From Burhinus oedicnemus (lineage: Eukaryota; Chordata; Aves; Charadriiformes; Burhinidae), in contig VFFE01008918.1 of the NCBI GenBank assembly GCA_008921705.1, positions 2,075,028 to 2,139,027 of the forward strand: a stretch of DNA of 64,000 nt, given 5' to 3'. Position numbers and translations under genes: made by a program. Shown here one piece after another: positions 23,155 through 36,559 of this stretch (position 1 is its first letter; each line of letters begins with the position of its first letter). Below the pieces are notes generated by a model. That model was given only the letters and a program-made list of their open reading frames with translations. It had not been told where the DNA came from and did not search any database.

Positions 23155-24755
23155 TCATGACCCAAAATAATTCATTAAGTATAAGTGTCTGACACAGCCA
23201 AGCTAGGTTTAAAATTTCCCACAGGCTGGAGTGGTGTACCTCCTTGGGTCAGGCACTCAAGCCTGTCCTACCTGGTAGACAAAGGACCAGGAGGAAATAA
23301 AAATCTTCTGCACTGACGTCTGAAGCTGAGTATGTCAAACTGGTTGTAAAAATCATGATGCCAAAGAAGGAGTAGGCAAGACAGAGAATTACATGAGAAA
23401 GAGAGCTCCAAGATGCAGGACTTCATATGTGTTTTCCTTCAAGGGTCATTCAAGGGTGCTGTTTCTTGTTGCTGACCTTAAATCTTTGCATTGAATTGAA
23501 AACATGATGCCAGGAGCATCAGAAGTTCAGGAAGAAAATATCCCAGGAGGCTGACTGTCGTATGTCATTCCCCCCACTTCCATTGCTTGGTTTTGGTATT
23601 TTTTTTATAATGGAGGCTTGAAAGAAATATTGCCTGTCAAAAACTGAACCCTAGGGAAGTTTCATCCATCTATTAGTATGCACTTATTTAACAGAAGTAC
23701 CGTGAGGCGATAGTTACCTATTTTCATCCTGAATTTTCACAAGTCTTGACAGATTAACCTTGCATGAATATTTTAAAATGCATGTTGAACTTCTCCTTAG
23801 AAATTCTACTGGCCATGGCATAAGCTTCAGTAGTACAACTGCTCTGCTGTAATTAGGAAATAGATATCAAAATCCTAAGACAGGAACACCTGAGGTAGCA
23901 TATTAAATATTTATTCACAGTAGCACATTAAGCACGATAATTTAGACAGTGAGTTATTCTAATTAGATGTCCACAATAACCAGCTTTTCAAATCTAAACA
24001 TTAAGCACTTCATGTGGCACAAAGAATGTATTTATGAGGAAAATAAGGGGACCTTTTTTTTTCAGAGAAAGAGTGAGAAAATTAATTTTCCCCTATTTCC
24101 ATTGGTAAACAATCCAATTTAGCTGAGATCAAGGCACAGCAGCTTGCCAATTTGGGATAGTAAACCTTGTTCATTCACTGTGAGTCATTTTTTTGGTTTA
24201 AGTACTATGCAATTGATAAGTATCAGCCATCAGAGTTTCTGTTACCTTCTTCTATCAAGTTACTTTACTTACTAGATACACGGAAGTTAGTTCTACCTCA
24301 TATAATACAGCAAATATGTTCTGTAATATTTTTTTCATATTCAGTTACTTAAGGTTTTTATTACCTACTGTAGATTTACGAGGTCTCTCTGTACACTCAG
24401 AAGATAAAAAAGTTTTAAGCAGAACTCAAATCCAGTGATGAAAAATCTGTCAGTTCATTTTCAGGGCAATGACATATACTTGCTGCCTTTTTGTATTGCA
24501 AGTCTTTATTCTCAAGGGAAAATTTGCTGGTTTTTTCAGGTCTGTTTTTAAGGAAGAGTTCAGAAAGTCCCTTGTGCAGTTTGCATCTTGATCTGGATAC
24601 ACTCAATCTAAATGATAAATTAACCTTTGTCAGTACTCAAGTTAATTTTACTGCATTTTTCTGGTCAACAGCCATAGAGGGTAACTAATTTTACCCAGGT
24701 TCCTTCAGAAATTTAAAAAAAAAGGCACAGCCTTTTGAAGTGCTTACCACGATAT
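23155..24755. other. noncoding DNA, no gene recognised
   Basis: Ordinary sequence. Frames at 24167-24352, 24415-24606 (minus) and 24491-24688 are short and unidentifiable. Confidence 0.5.
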
Positions 24756-25030
24756 ATGTGTCTCGAAAGGAGAACGAATAACATTGCCCCTCATCTCCCC
24801 CCGTGCACACACAAACTGGACCCTCAATTCTGCATTGTGTTCTAACAAGAAATTTCAAAATGCTTTGTTAATGATACAAGCGTAGCATCAGTCGTGGCAG
24901 AAGAAGTGGGCACTTGCTACGTGCGCTTTACTGAAGACTGACATGGCCAACCGTTCAGGTTGCTGCACTGCTGCCAAGGAACTGAGACTAGCCTGATTAT
25001 GGTATGTGGGCTCATTACAGCGCAACATGA
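24750..25030. promoter_or_regulatory. CpG-retaining block, candidate conserved element
   Basis: By my count about ten CpG dinucleotides lie in roughly 280 bases (for example TACGTGCGC near 24918 and CAGTCGTGG near 24889). The flanks have almost none. The sequence is complex and repeat-free. Retained CpG in CpG-depleted vertebrate DNA suggests purifying selection or lack of germline methylation. It could be an enhancer, an unrecognised noncoding exon or a young GC-rich insertion. Confidence 0.25.
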
Positions 25031-25034
25031 CTGG

Positions 25035-28000
25035 AGAGTTCACTTTTACTGGTGGAAATGCCTGCCTTCCTTTTAAATCTAAAATTACAATTCACATGCA
25101 CACGTCCATAAAGTATTCTTACAATAATTCCATTTCTTATTTGAAAAAATAAAACAGGAAAATTTTAAACTATGATTTTTTTCCCCATCATTTTCCCCAT
25201 TACTGTACTGACTTGTACTTTATCATCATATACCAGCTTACACGTTTTTGTGTGTTCCATGACAGTTTACTTGTGCATGCATATTTGGCAAAATAAATAA
25301 ATAAATAACTACCAAGATGACACTTACTTTTAAATAAGGTGTCCTGGTTTAAGGAAACAATATGCAACGTTAAAGTATTTTTATTGCTCATTAATCAGAA
25401 AAGCTTCTTTTTTCTATTCTACTTTAAGATCCCACCCTCCTTTCCCAGAAACATGAACCCTTGTGCCGGCATCCAAAGGAGGAAAAGTAATAACCAACTG
25501 GGACAGAGACATTCTGTCATTCAACGCTATGTATCTGCATTAATCTGGTTTTAATTTGCTTATTGTTCAGTCTGAGCACTGGGGACTAAGAGTCTCAATT
25601 TTTCTTTTAAGGAATTCCAAATATGGTCAAAAGTCAAATGGAAAAAGTAACAAGGAATGTAGGTCATGGAAATTCTTAACTGGCAAATTCCTGTCATCTC
25701 TGAAAGCAAAATATGTCATAGAACCACTGTTTAAATACATTGATTATTTTGTCCTTCATTTGCTTCCTCTGTCCTTCATCCTTAAATTAGAAGCTAAAGG
25801 CTAAAAATTTCATTGGAAACTTAAGGACTAGACTTTGCTGTGTGAGGAATTTTCTGAATAAGACATCAAGTTTCTAGCCATCAGAGGGTAATTTATTGAT
25901 ACTTGTCAAAAGGAAGTATCAGTCTAACAGAAATCAAGACAAAAGGAATGCCTGATGAATTTCCTTTGAAGTGCCTTTTATAAAAGTCCTTGGTAATACA
26001 TATTGATGAACTCCAAATTGTCTTGCCTGAAGGGAAAAGAAAGTAGACTGCTTTACACTGTCTTATAAATATTCATCAAAAGAACAAGACTTATGTTTCC
26101 AGGCGTGAGGTGAATGATTACGGTTGTATGATTGCCTAGGAATCTGGATAATTAGTAAAACAGCCTATGACAGTGGGAGAATTTTAAACTTGGTATCTTG
26201 CCATCAGTCCTTTTCGATTTAAAGACAGTGCCTGCTATTCTGAAAGGAAGCAAATTTAGGGCTTGATGGATAGATATAATTAAGCTCTCCATTAGTTTCA
26301 TCTACTGTTTGTTTGCCTGTTTGTTTAGCCAAAAATTAAAGGCAAAGTTGTGTAGCATGTCTGTATTCTGACTGGAATGAAACCACAGCATCTGTGCTGT
26401 GAATGTCTTGTTGGAACAAGCTAGTGGAAAGGGCTCCTTAATTAAGACAGGAAAACACACACAAAAAAAATAATAAGGCTGGTGGGGTTGATGGCTCAGT
26501 AGGTCTTTTGCAGAAATCTGCAGACTAGCATCTTTCTCACTTAGCTCAATCTTCATTGTTTCATAACATAACAGAAAGTCCACAATTTACCTTTCATGCT
26601 TACTTAGTGCATGTGATAAGGACATGAATTGTATGGGAAAGATTCACTGTGAGTCATTTGGGAAAAAAATGTGTCTGTACTCAGTGATCTGTGAATTTTC
26701 ATCCGTTACTCAAACTGTCTGTAGCTTTCTATTGACCCTTGTAACAGGCAGCTAGCCTTCTACTAGCAAAGACCCAAAAAAATGCCATTCTCAGGAAATA
26801 TTATCCTTTACAGTGTTTAGCACTTAAATGCAATTAGGCAAATATAATATCCTCTTTGAAGGGAAATAGTTGCTCAGTTTAAGTAACTGAAACTAATTAT
26901 CTCTGTTGAATGAAGGACACATTCTATGAGTATTTGAGTGGTGTGCTGTTTCTCAGAAGCTGAGGAGGGCAAATAGATTGTATTTCTGGGTGGAGAGCTG
27001 TAGGAGAATCTTACAGGAGATTTATACCAATTTATAGCCATATTTAAATGTAGAGTCCTATGAAGCAAGCCAAAATGAGGTGGCAGTCAGCCCAGAGCAA
27101 AGAAACGCAGCTTGTAAATAGCATTTTCCAAGAAACAATTTATTATGGAATAAATGGTGCAACTGCTTAAAGTACTGGCATTCGAAAAAAGATTTTATTA
27201 TCATGAAAATTGACTTGATCAGAAACATTTAGAAGGACTTCAGGATATCATGTAAGGCTGAATTGGGTTGAATACCTAGGTGGTGGCGGTGGTGGTGGCA
27301 TTACATTTGCACAGAGAACAGGAAGATTTTGTAGGTGCATTTTTTTTGTGAGATAGACTATGAACTATCTTCTTTTATTTTGTCCTGTTCTATTTAATGT
27401 TTTGTATGATTCATACTACTTAACTCATGAAAAATAGTCTCATAACTGGGCCTACTCAAAAATTAAAGAGTTGAGAACATCTAAATCTGCCATATAGAAG
27501 CTCGAGTATTCAGCCGGCAATGAAACAAACTATAGCAACCTTGCAAACGTGGAGAAGCATTGAGGAAATGGATTTTTTCCCCTTTTCTCCATAAAGCTTT
27601 GCTGGAGATTTCCATAAATGTTAAAATAACATCATCTTTGTAACAACTTCCCACTTCTCTGTGTGGGAACATCTCACTATTTAAATAGTAAAGACAACAA
27701 GATGTACAGACCAGAAAAAAAGAATAGCAGTAAAATATCCCTAAAACCTTGCACTACCTGCAGCGTTAACCTGAATCTCTGTAATGTCAAACACTGAATT
27801 ATTGCACTTTAAGAAAAGGGAGAAAAGATACACTGTGACATTACAGATGGTGCAAATGGCATTCAAAGTCTACTTATTTATACATTAAAAGCTTAATGTC
27901 AGAGCATACAAAATACAGCCATCAGCAGCAAAGAGAGACACATATGCCTGTAATTAATCAAATGACTACTATACCTTTAAAGTAATACAAAAAAGCAAGG

Positions 28001-30225
28001 TGCTGAACTGAAATATTCTGACTGTCAAAAATTGTTCACTGAAACACTGAAGTATCTACTTCACATAGTTGTTGTAGGATTTCTTGCTAAGAGGACAGGT
28101 AGTCAAATTATCTTTCCTCACTAATAACACCAGGCAACCATTTACTTTTAAGACTGCTTGCAACCAGCCAGGCTTCTCCGCTCTCTCTTCCACAGTTGAT
28201 TATTTCCAGACAAGGGTTTCTGTTAAATAGTCAAGAGTTGCTAACAGTTACTACATTGTGATTCCCTCAGGGGCCCTGGCTTCCACTGCATGAAAAATAT
28301 TGATCTGAGGAGATAACCACATGAGCTTGAACGGCTTTGTCTGTTCCGGATACTGTGTCGTTTGTTTTTAAAACTCAAATCAAACTTTTGCTGCACTCCA
28401 ATTGTGCTATGTTCTAGCTCTCATCCGTGACCATAATAAGGCAATTCCATTGCATTTTCCTTTCTGTGTATGAGTTTCAGTAGCTCTGCAATGTTCAGGG
28501 ACAGAGTGTGAGCAAAAGGGTAATGGTCAAGACCTGTGGGGTGCCCCATTTTGAGTTAGGCACAGCTCAAATGCATACCTAGCCTATGTTCAAGTAGACT
28601 TCCCAGTCTCTTGATTCCTTTTTCCTGTTTCATAGAGAGAATGATTTCTCTGTCTTACTAATCAAGGCCTTCAGTGTATAATAGTCTGTTAAGAATCTGT
28701 CTTTTTAACAGTACTGTCACTGTATTGTCATATACATTTCCTCACAGTTGAGTCATAAGGATTCTGTTGCCTTTTTAAGTCCAGTTTTGGAGAATCCTCT
28801 CATCCAAGAGGTCCTCTGTGCTGGAAACTCTATACTACTATTTTATAGTTGTTATAATTTTTGTTTGACTCTTGCTCTACTTCACAACCCCATCTCCTAG
28901 TTTCATATAACATGTATCCATGGCTTTCCCAAATCCTTTTTAGTTATTGTCTTTGGTTTTAATGACTGCCAGATCGGACTTTACCAGTGTTTCTCTTATT
29001 CGAAACATATCTAGTGAAACTAGCTATCAGGTCCAATACTCCTTACTGCTTTCTCATCTTACGGCAGCAGTTTCAGGTTCAGAGCTGGTGGAGTCTCTGA
29101 ATCTACTCAGACACTGCTAGCTCACAGATTTCACTAGACAGAGTGAGATCTGCCCCATCCAGCTTCCTCATAAGCTTTGTAGAATTTGATCGCCTTTTAA
29201 TGATACTACACTTTTTCCAACTTATTTAAAGGTGGAAATGTTTATAAAACTGCCAATTTCTTCCACTCTGACTTCTATAAGGAAAGAACTCAATCATTTC
29301 CTGAATTTTCTTCTTCTCTTCAACCACAGAAACATTTTCTCTTTCTCAGACCATTTCATAATGTTTTGGAGAAAACATAGGAAGAAATATTGCATACTGT
29401 TTTTGAGATAACATTTTAGAAGGCAAAAGTTTGTTCCTGTTGGAACAGCCCAATGGTGAAACAATTACTGACCTGGAAAAATGTATTTTTTTCCTATGAC
29501 TTTCACTTTCTCCTGCTGGGATTATGCTCATATATTCACTGAAATAAGGCTTGAGAATAATTGCCAGTATATTAGAAAAGTTAAATCTTAAAAATATTCC
29601 ATGGGACAGGTGAAAATATCTTTGCCAATTTTTATCCAGTCAAAATTTCCTTTTATAAGGAAAAGAATACTAAATGAGAATGGAATTTCTAACTCTCCTC
29701 TGCAACCAAGCTAGTTAAAATATAAAATAATCCGAACTCTTAAAATAATGCCAGTGGACATTATGGAGATAAAGAAATGGTAGAATATGTACACAGTTAT
29801 AGATTTAGGGGTTTTTACATTAAAAAGGCAAAGATTATTTATTCAAGGAGGAGCTAAAGCAGTAGAGACAAAGATTTAAAAAGTAATAACATGGGAGGGT
29901 CATACCTGGTTAGAACTAATTGCAAGGCATTGGACAATCGCCAAATCTGTTGCTCATCTGAGACAGATGTGACTTGGATGTCCTTTTGTCCTCCTCCCAA
30001 ACCTTCCTTGCTCATTTAGCTAAGCTGTTAATGTTTACTGTATGCTTATGTTTGTGTAGTTACTAACATAGTATTTTTATAAATACTTCTGTAGTAACAC
30101 AGTCAACAGGAACCAAAGCTGCCCACAGATTTGGATGTCTTTCACATATAAATATATTCTACGAAAGAACAGAGTAAGGTGTTGGTGACCCTTTAAATGG
30201 CATGTTTTAAAAGTTCACTAGATAT
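25035..30225. other. noncoding DNA, no gene recognised
   Basis: Five kilobases of AT-rich sequence. It holds only an AAAT microsatellite at 25291-25308 and a GGT-rich patch at 27281-27299. No open frame here is identifiable. Confidence 0.5.
27281..27299. repeat. short GGT/GGC trinucleotide repeat
   Basis: Six imperfect GGT-type units. Confidence 0.85.
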
Positions 30226-30229
30226 GAAA

Positions 30230-30730
30230 GAGATTACTGAGGACTGAGAAATGACAAATATAAGTCAGTTATTAGAAAAAAGGGTCTTAAAGGATAAACC
30301 AAGAAAGTGTAGGCCACATAGTTTAACATGAGCTTTAGGGAAAAAATCTTGATAAAAGTCAGTGGGAGAATACCTGTTACAGTATAGTTCATTAAAGGTG
30401 GCCAGAATAGCTTCAGCCAAGGAAGGTCATGCTTAAATAACCTGGTAGAATTCTTTTAAGATAACACTGACATAACAGATAAGTGAATTTTTTTAGATAT
30501 AACACACTTGGATTTTCAAGAAGCATTTGGCAAGGTTCCACATCAGAGATTACTAAGTAAAGAGTCACAGATAAGACAATGTGCTAGATAGAAAACGGGA
30601 TAAAGAGCAAGAGACAAAATGTAGCCATGCACGGAAACATATTAAATTAGAAAGGAATAACGAGCAGAGGATGTAAGGGTCAGTTTTAAGACTGCACTTA
30701 ATTATGCAGTACAGAGTACTGGAAGGTGGA
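30230..30730 (+). mobile_element. ancient CR1/L3-like LINE relic, reverse-transcriptase region
   Basis: The plus strand preserves a decayed reverse-transcriptase core. At 30508-30543 it translates LDFQEAFGKVPH, the 'LDF.KAFD.VPH' block around a catalytic Asp in CR1/L2-type RTs. Upstream, about 30413-30455, CTTCAGCCAAGGAAGGTCAT and CTTAAATAACCTGGTAGAATTC correspond to the 'GFS.GRS(C)LTNLLEF' block. Spacing and order fit one RT domain. Multiple stops and indels show it is long dead, and the Asp position reads Gly. It is far more diverged than the octamer-tailed CR1 copies, so it is much older. Ends are approximate. Confidence 0.7.
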
Positions 30731-30756
30731 TATTGAAAACAAGATCTCTAAGAGTT

Positions 30757-30793
30757 TGATCCAAAGGCCATTGAAGTTAATGGTTTTGGATCA
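30757..30793. repeat. small hairpin/palindromic repeat fragment
   Basis: Perfect inverted 9-mers TGATCCAAA (30757-30765) and TTTGGATCA (30785-30793) flank 19 bases containing CCATTGAAGTTAATGG, itself nearly palindromic. It closely resembles a palindromic core I recall from old sauropsid repeats, but I cannot name the family. It sits at the decayed end of the LINE relic. Confidence 0.55.
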
Positions 30794-30799
30794 GAAATC

Positions 30800-32040
30800 A
30801 AGCCTGAACACCAGGCTACCAATCTACAAATGTACTCACAGATTGGAAAGAAAAAGTCAGAGTCAGAAGATTTGCAGTTATTTCAATATTTGGACCAAGG
30901 AATGATAAGTAGTTATGGCAAAATGAGAAAAAAAGAGTCCATAAAGTTTGAAGTTCTATAGGTTCAAAGTAGTCTCAATTCCCAGTGCAAATAAGTGTTC
31001 ATTAGGCTTAATTTCCCTTCAGCTATGTCTCTACAATAGGACAGGTGTACTAAAAACTACCCAACATATTTACCATTCGGATTTTTTCCCAAACTGAAAC
31101 TGTTGTCCCATGATGCTCACCCCCAAACTAAGTACCAGTATCCCAGGTAAATTACAAACCAAAAGTGGTAATGCAGCTAGAGTCTAGACCATTTGTTGAA
31201 TTGTGACTGATTTGTAAAGATTTAGACCAAACTTTTGGAAGAAAAGAGGACTTCTAACTCACCAATGGATTTCTGATTGTCTTTATAAAGTAAAACTCTT
31301 GCAGGTGTATTGGGATGCTATTGCAGTAGTAGATATATAATCACATTGCTGTTTACAAGAATGGACATATGTGGTACCATTAACCACAGTTACATACCAA
31401 AGCCTATGAGTTCTCTTCAGTGGTTCGAATTATTTACCCATTCAGAATATTTTTCTGTATACTTCTGCCATCTTGAGTGAAAGGACTATTATTACATGGT
31501 TAGGTCATGACTATGCCTCTCTTGAGTACAAAAATGTTGAAAGCAAGGATTCAGAAACTGGTCAACATAAAAGGTTGATACAGAAGAAATTCAGGACAAT
31601 AATAGAAGAGTTTTAAGAAACGGAAATGTTTCTGTTAATTTTTAGGTTCATATAACAACCATTAAGGACACTGTCATCACAGCAAAAGAAGGTTTATGTG
31701 GGCCAACAATAACACTGCTGAAATTGAAATGATTTCGTCAGGAAAAAGTTGTTGTCTGAGTGGTGGATAACTGAGAATTCCTTTTAGAAATTTCATCACA
31801 GTAGAGAAAAGGAATCCCAGACAACTTGCATCAAAAAGTGACTCAATGAAATCACAACCATATGTAGTCTAGACTCACTACTACTGGTTACCATGGTCAG
31901 AGACTGCTGGTGATGTTGGTTGCAGAGGCAATGGGTAATGAAAGGTATTTCAAAGACCTGTTAAATCCCTATCACTGCAGGGGTTTTGGGGGTTTGTTTT
32001 CTTGTTTGTTTACCTAAAATAGTTTACCTAAAATAAATGG
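30800..32040. other. noncoding DNA, no gene recognised
   Basis: No recognisable feature. The first few hundred bases could be a continuation of the LINE relic, but I cannot follow it. Confidence 0.45.
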
Positions 32041-32042
32041 CT

Positions 32043-32942
32043 TCAAAGCAGTTTTTCTCCATGGAAGCCAGCTGGACATTGTTCTGAAGCAGTAGGTGAG
32101 CAAAATCCACGAGGAGGACTGCTTTCCCTAACAACAGCTTCATCAAGTCTAAGCATCAAAAGTACTAGAGTCATACTGCTGTGATGATATTTGCTGAATT
32201 TAATTTCAACATTCTCAAAATCCTGGGGATAGTGAGGATAAATGGAAATGCACATTTCTGGTCTGATGTCCAAAGGAAGAAGAAATACTCCCTAGTGTGT
32301 GAGAAGAACATGTATCAACCAAATAATACGTGAGTGTCTGTATGGAAATGCAGACTCATTGCTCCACTCACAAAAAATTTCAGCCCAGAATGTTTGATAG
32401 GAGTGTGTAGAAAAAGCATTGATTTGAAACCCTCATCAGAAAAGAGCTCACATCTTCTAAGCATATCTTGATCCCTTTCCAACATTGAGTTTGAACTGGG
32501 AAAACCACCTACGCACATTTCTTGCTCTGGCATTTGTTGAAGAAACTAATTTTTACTCATCAACCATAAAGTTGTCAGGATCCACTGCTACTAAGGATAA
32601 ATGAAAAGTATCAAGGTTCTTCAGAAAGTATCAGGCTGAGTCCTTGGCTATATAATACCAAAGATCTACAGTTGACTATAACACATTCTTCCTCAGATTC
32701 TCAACCTGTTCTTGTCAGGGAGACATAGCAACCAAGTAAAGACTGATTTGTTCCTCTGAAGAGCCTAAAAAAGTGAGTTTCTCTCCAATACAGTGAACAA
32801 ACCAATTAAGCACTCTTAGTGTAGGAAAATCTATGACAGGTGTCAAGGTGTTGCAATATGGATCATATTTGCTTATGGCTTCTTCCATGGCTGGATGCAT
32901 AGATAACGGATTTTTGTGGCAGTGTTGATTTTCTGCTCTCAT
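32043..32942 (-). other. cluster of three unrecognised minus-strand open frames
   Basis: Three minus-strand frames of 75, 72 and 76 codons (32942-32715, 32533-32315, 32273-32043) lie in succession with short gaps. Base composition is less AT-biased than the flanks. None shows a motif I recognise: no DDE, RT, zinc-knuckle or integrase signature. The order could reflect a broken coding sequence such as an old transposon or pseudogene, or chance. No gene is claimed. Confidence 0.15.
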
Positions 32943-32944
32943 AT

Positions 32945-35900
32945 GACTGGAAGCACATGTACTCCACAGCGCTAGTGGACAGTGTTTGTGTGTTTCTCTT
33001 TCCCATTTCTTTTAAATTAACCCATCCTTATCTGTTACGCTGACTATGATTCAAATATTGGTTCCACAGGTAATGTAATTGGTGCCAGGAGTTGCTGAGG
33101 GTTAGGTTAGAAATGTTGGATTAATTGCTGCTGTTTATACTAATTTTCTCCTGGATAATGGCACAGGTTTCCTCACCATCATAGCAAAAAATGTAAAGCT
33201 GCACAAGACCAGGGTATTAAATGTTGTAAATGAGCTCAGCTGAGAACTGGTATCAGACTGAATCTAGATTTACACTTATGAAATGGCTATTGATATAAAT
33301 TTCAGTTTGGCTATGGACGTCTTAATAAATTTCTTTGATTCCTTACTTTTCCGGAAAGTTTCTTCCTCCTGAGCAGGCAGACCATATACAAGCCTTGCAT
33401 TCCATTTCTTTGAGTTAGGACAGAATTTAAATTGGCTGTTGAGTTTTTGGGAAAACAGAGCACTAAATAAATAATTCAATTAAGAGGCTGTCTCTACAGC
33501 CACTTGGCTGATCTGATAAAGTCCCTACTGACGTATCAAGGTGATGAAGCTGCTCTACAGCTTCCCTTCTCTTACAGACCTGTTCTGAGAAGAAGCTATG
33601 TGTTGAATAGCTTTCAGAAATCTGTGTCTGTTGTAGATTGGGAGAGTGTTTCTTGCCCATTTAACATGGCAGAACAGATTTCAGCAGATTAAGCAACTAG
33701 TTTTTGGTCATTGTAGGCCTCTAAACAGACAAAAAGAGGGTCTTGTATCATAGAAGTAATCAGTACCAGGAATTAAATAAATTAAATAATCTGCTTTGAT
33801 TAAACAGGCTAAATCAAAAGAGAGGGAGAGATGGGGGAACAGGGGCAGAAAGAAAGAAAGATGAGAAAGAAAATGAGAGAGAGAGGGAAAGAAAAAGTAC
33901 AATGAACTAAAAACTGAATAGTAAACTAAAGTACAGAAGAAAGAGAAAGAGACACTAGAGGTGCTGCCTCAGAATCATGGGCAGTAAAGAGATCTTAATG
34001 GTGACTGGGGCCATCTGCCTCTGGAAGGATTGCAGGGCTTCCCCACATAGAGGTGAAATGCTAAAAGAACCTTATTTCATTCATGCTAGGCCAAGAGTAG
34101 AGGCTTAACAGAAGATCAGTCGCTGAAGAATAACTTAGGATACCTTAGGTTTTGATTTTAGTATAAGTTATATTTTAAGAAAAAACACTTGACTAGAGTA
34201 ATAGTTTAATAAAGTCAATAAAATAGCTTTTTTGTCTATAATGAAGAGTTCTATAACATACTTTTTGTTTTGCTGTCTAATAACTTTTTTAGAATCATTT
34301 GTACTATGGTTTAGTAAATCAAAACATAAAAAAATATTACTTTTGCATATTATGAGATGGGAGAAATTCAGGTGTTGGTTTGGATCATTGCAATTGATTT
34401 TAGTCATTATGTATAGTCTGTAGAAATAAAAGATGATCTGCATATGAAATATTTATGTCAAGAAGATGTTCTTTGGAGTGGTTATGCTAAATGTCTGTTA
34501 TAACATTTTTTGTGTATATTTTGAAAGTGAGTATAGGTCTCTCTCACTTTTTCCTCTGGGGGAAAAAAGGAGAAAAAGAAGGCAATATCTCCAAGGTCTA
34601 GATAAACTTTTTCTTTTAAAATAGGAAGAAATAATTCATTACTAGTGTATGCATACACAAATCTATTATAAAGAATGTGCTGAATAAAAAAAAATTGTAA
34701 AGATTGTAATTTAGTGATTTAATTTTTACTTTTAAGAAATACACAGTGAATGCAAAATGACCGCAAATATTATGCAGAAATATCTTAACCCCTTTGCTAC
34801 GTACAATATACATGACCAAAAATCAAAGTCCTTTTTCCCTGACACATACTAACCTTAACATCCTTTCTGATCTCCTTCATTCTTAACCCCTGCCTTCCAA
34901 GGGAGATAATTATATTCCTATGTCATGAATGGAAATATCATACTACTGCATATCGAGCCCTCCCTTCTTTTTCAAGGGGCACATAGCTTGGTACCTCAAT
35001 GGGAAACACTGCCATAAGATTTTAGCAGACATAAAGACCACTAGGTATTTAAATATTTATTAATTTAAATTTTGACATTATCCTTGAGATAAATAAGTAA
35101 AACTGCTCTGATTGATAGTTCTTCCATTCTTCCTTACCTCAAACTAGGCCCTACACCCATCTAAAGAAAGTCCTCTGTGACTCACATTAGTGAGCTTCTA
35201 ACGTGATACTTTGCCCATTCCTTTTGATGGAATCACCACTGCTGTGTTGATATAGGAAGTATAAATTACTAATTCCCACTGCCAGTACATTCTGACACAT
35301 TTGCCCGTATCTCCTATGGACACAAGATATCACTGTGCATGTTGATTGCTTTGCACTGCTGTCACCTGTCTACTGAGCCTTGCATCACTGGTTCCTCATG
35401 TGGCTAAAACATTCATCACTCATTTCCTCATCGATACATTCATATAGAAGCAATGTTGGTTTTGATCTTAGCCTGAGAGGCAAACCATATCAGTATAATC
35501 CCCACCTTGAACCTCAATATATATGTAAAGGAGACTTCAGAAAAATTTCACTGCAAAATGCAAGAAAGGAATTTATGGCTCACAGTATGTGGATTTTTAT
35601 TGCTTTTGAATCTTTTAAATTTAGTCACATTTATTACATAATTTAACTCAATTTAACAAAGACAGATTACCATTAAAGGCTCTAGGCCAGAATATGCTTG
35701 TTTGCATGCCTGTAGTATGACAAACACCCAGTATTTCAAGACAAGAATATAAGAAGAATATAGATGTGTTTAAAAAACAAACATCAAAACTGTTTGATCT
35801 GAGTGTAAGGCTGATAATATAATGGGAAACGTGTTAGCAGGACATTGAGTTTACATAAATCTGAACTTTTTTTTTTAATCATTGATAGATTAAAAGCTTC

Positions 35901-36555
35901 AGTAATCCTACAAATTAATTTTTTATGGGCTGGCAAAATGAGCTTGGGATTCATCCATGGTTGTACAAACAAAGCCATTTTATTTCACACAATCTTTATG
36001 AGATTTTTAAAAGGAAATTCAGAAGCAACTTATCAGCAGCAATACATTTGTAAGCAAAAAGATTATCTACTTACCTGTTTTATGTAGCTAGTTAAAATGA
36101 AGCTTTATTGGAAAAAATTATCATATTTCTTTTTTTTTTTTACCATGTTACAAAATTCACCAAATATGCGAAAATCAAAACAAAACTAACGTGCATATCA
36201 GTACAGTTTATACTCTTTCCTAGTAAGCCCAAGTGACCTATTCTTTCACGCTCTCGATTTTGGCTTTGAATGTAAGAATAACACTTTGTTTCTAATTCCT
36301 TGTGATTTGAAAGGAGGAACAGAAGTCATAACTAAGAATTTTCTCTGAGTTTAGAGTGAATGCAGAAATTTTTTTCTCTCATTCTTTCAGAAGCTTTGAT
36401 AAACTGACATTTATGAAAATGTCTTATTTTAAACACATACAACAATCTTTTCTCCCACATGTTTTTAAACAATTCAGTAAGTAGGCTTATTTAAAGAATA
36501 ATTTTATTTTTATTGTTTATATTTATCACACAGAAATGTTTCCAAACAAGTGTTT
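32945..36555. other. noncoding DNA with purine tract, no gene recognised
   Basis: AT-rich, with a GA-rich tract at 33.8 kb listed separately. Overlapping frames near 34.2-34.4 kb on both strands are products of T/A-rich composition. Bases 35.85-36.06 kb are complex but show nothing I can identify. Confidence 0.5.
33815..33897 (+). repeat. GA-rich purine tract
   Basis: About 80 bases almost wholly A and G (GAGA, AAAG and GGGA units) on the plus strand. The minus-strand frame across it is a Ser/Leu/Phe composition artefact. Such tracts can form triplex DNA, though nothing here shows that it does. Confidence 0.85.
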
Positions 36556-36559
36556 ACAA

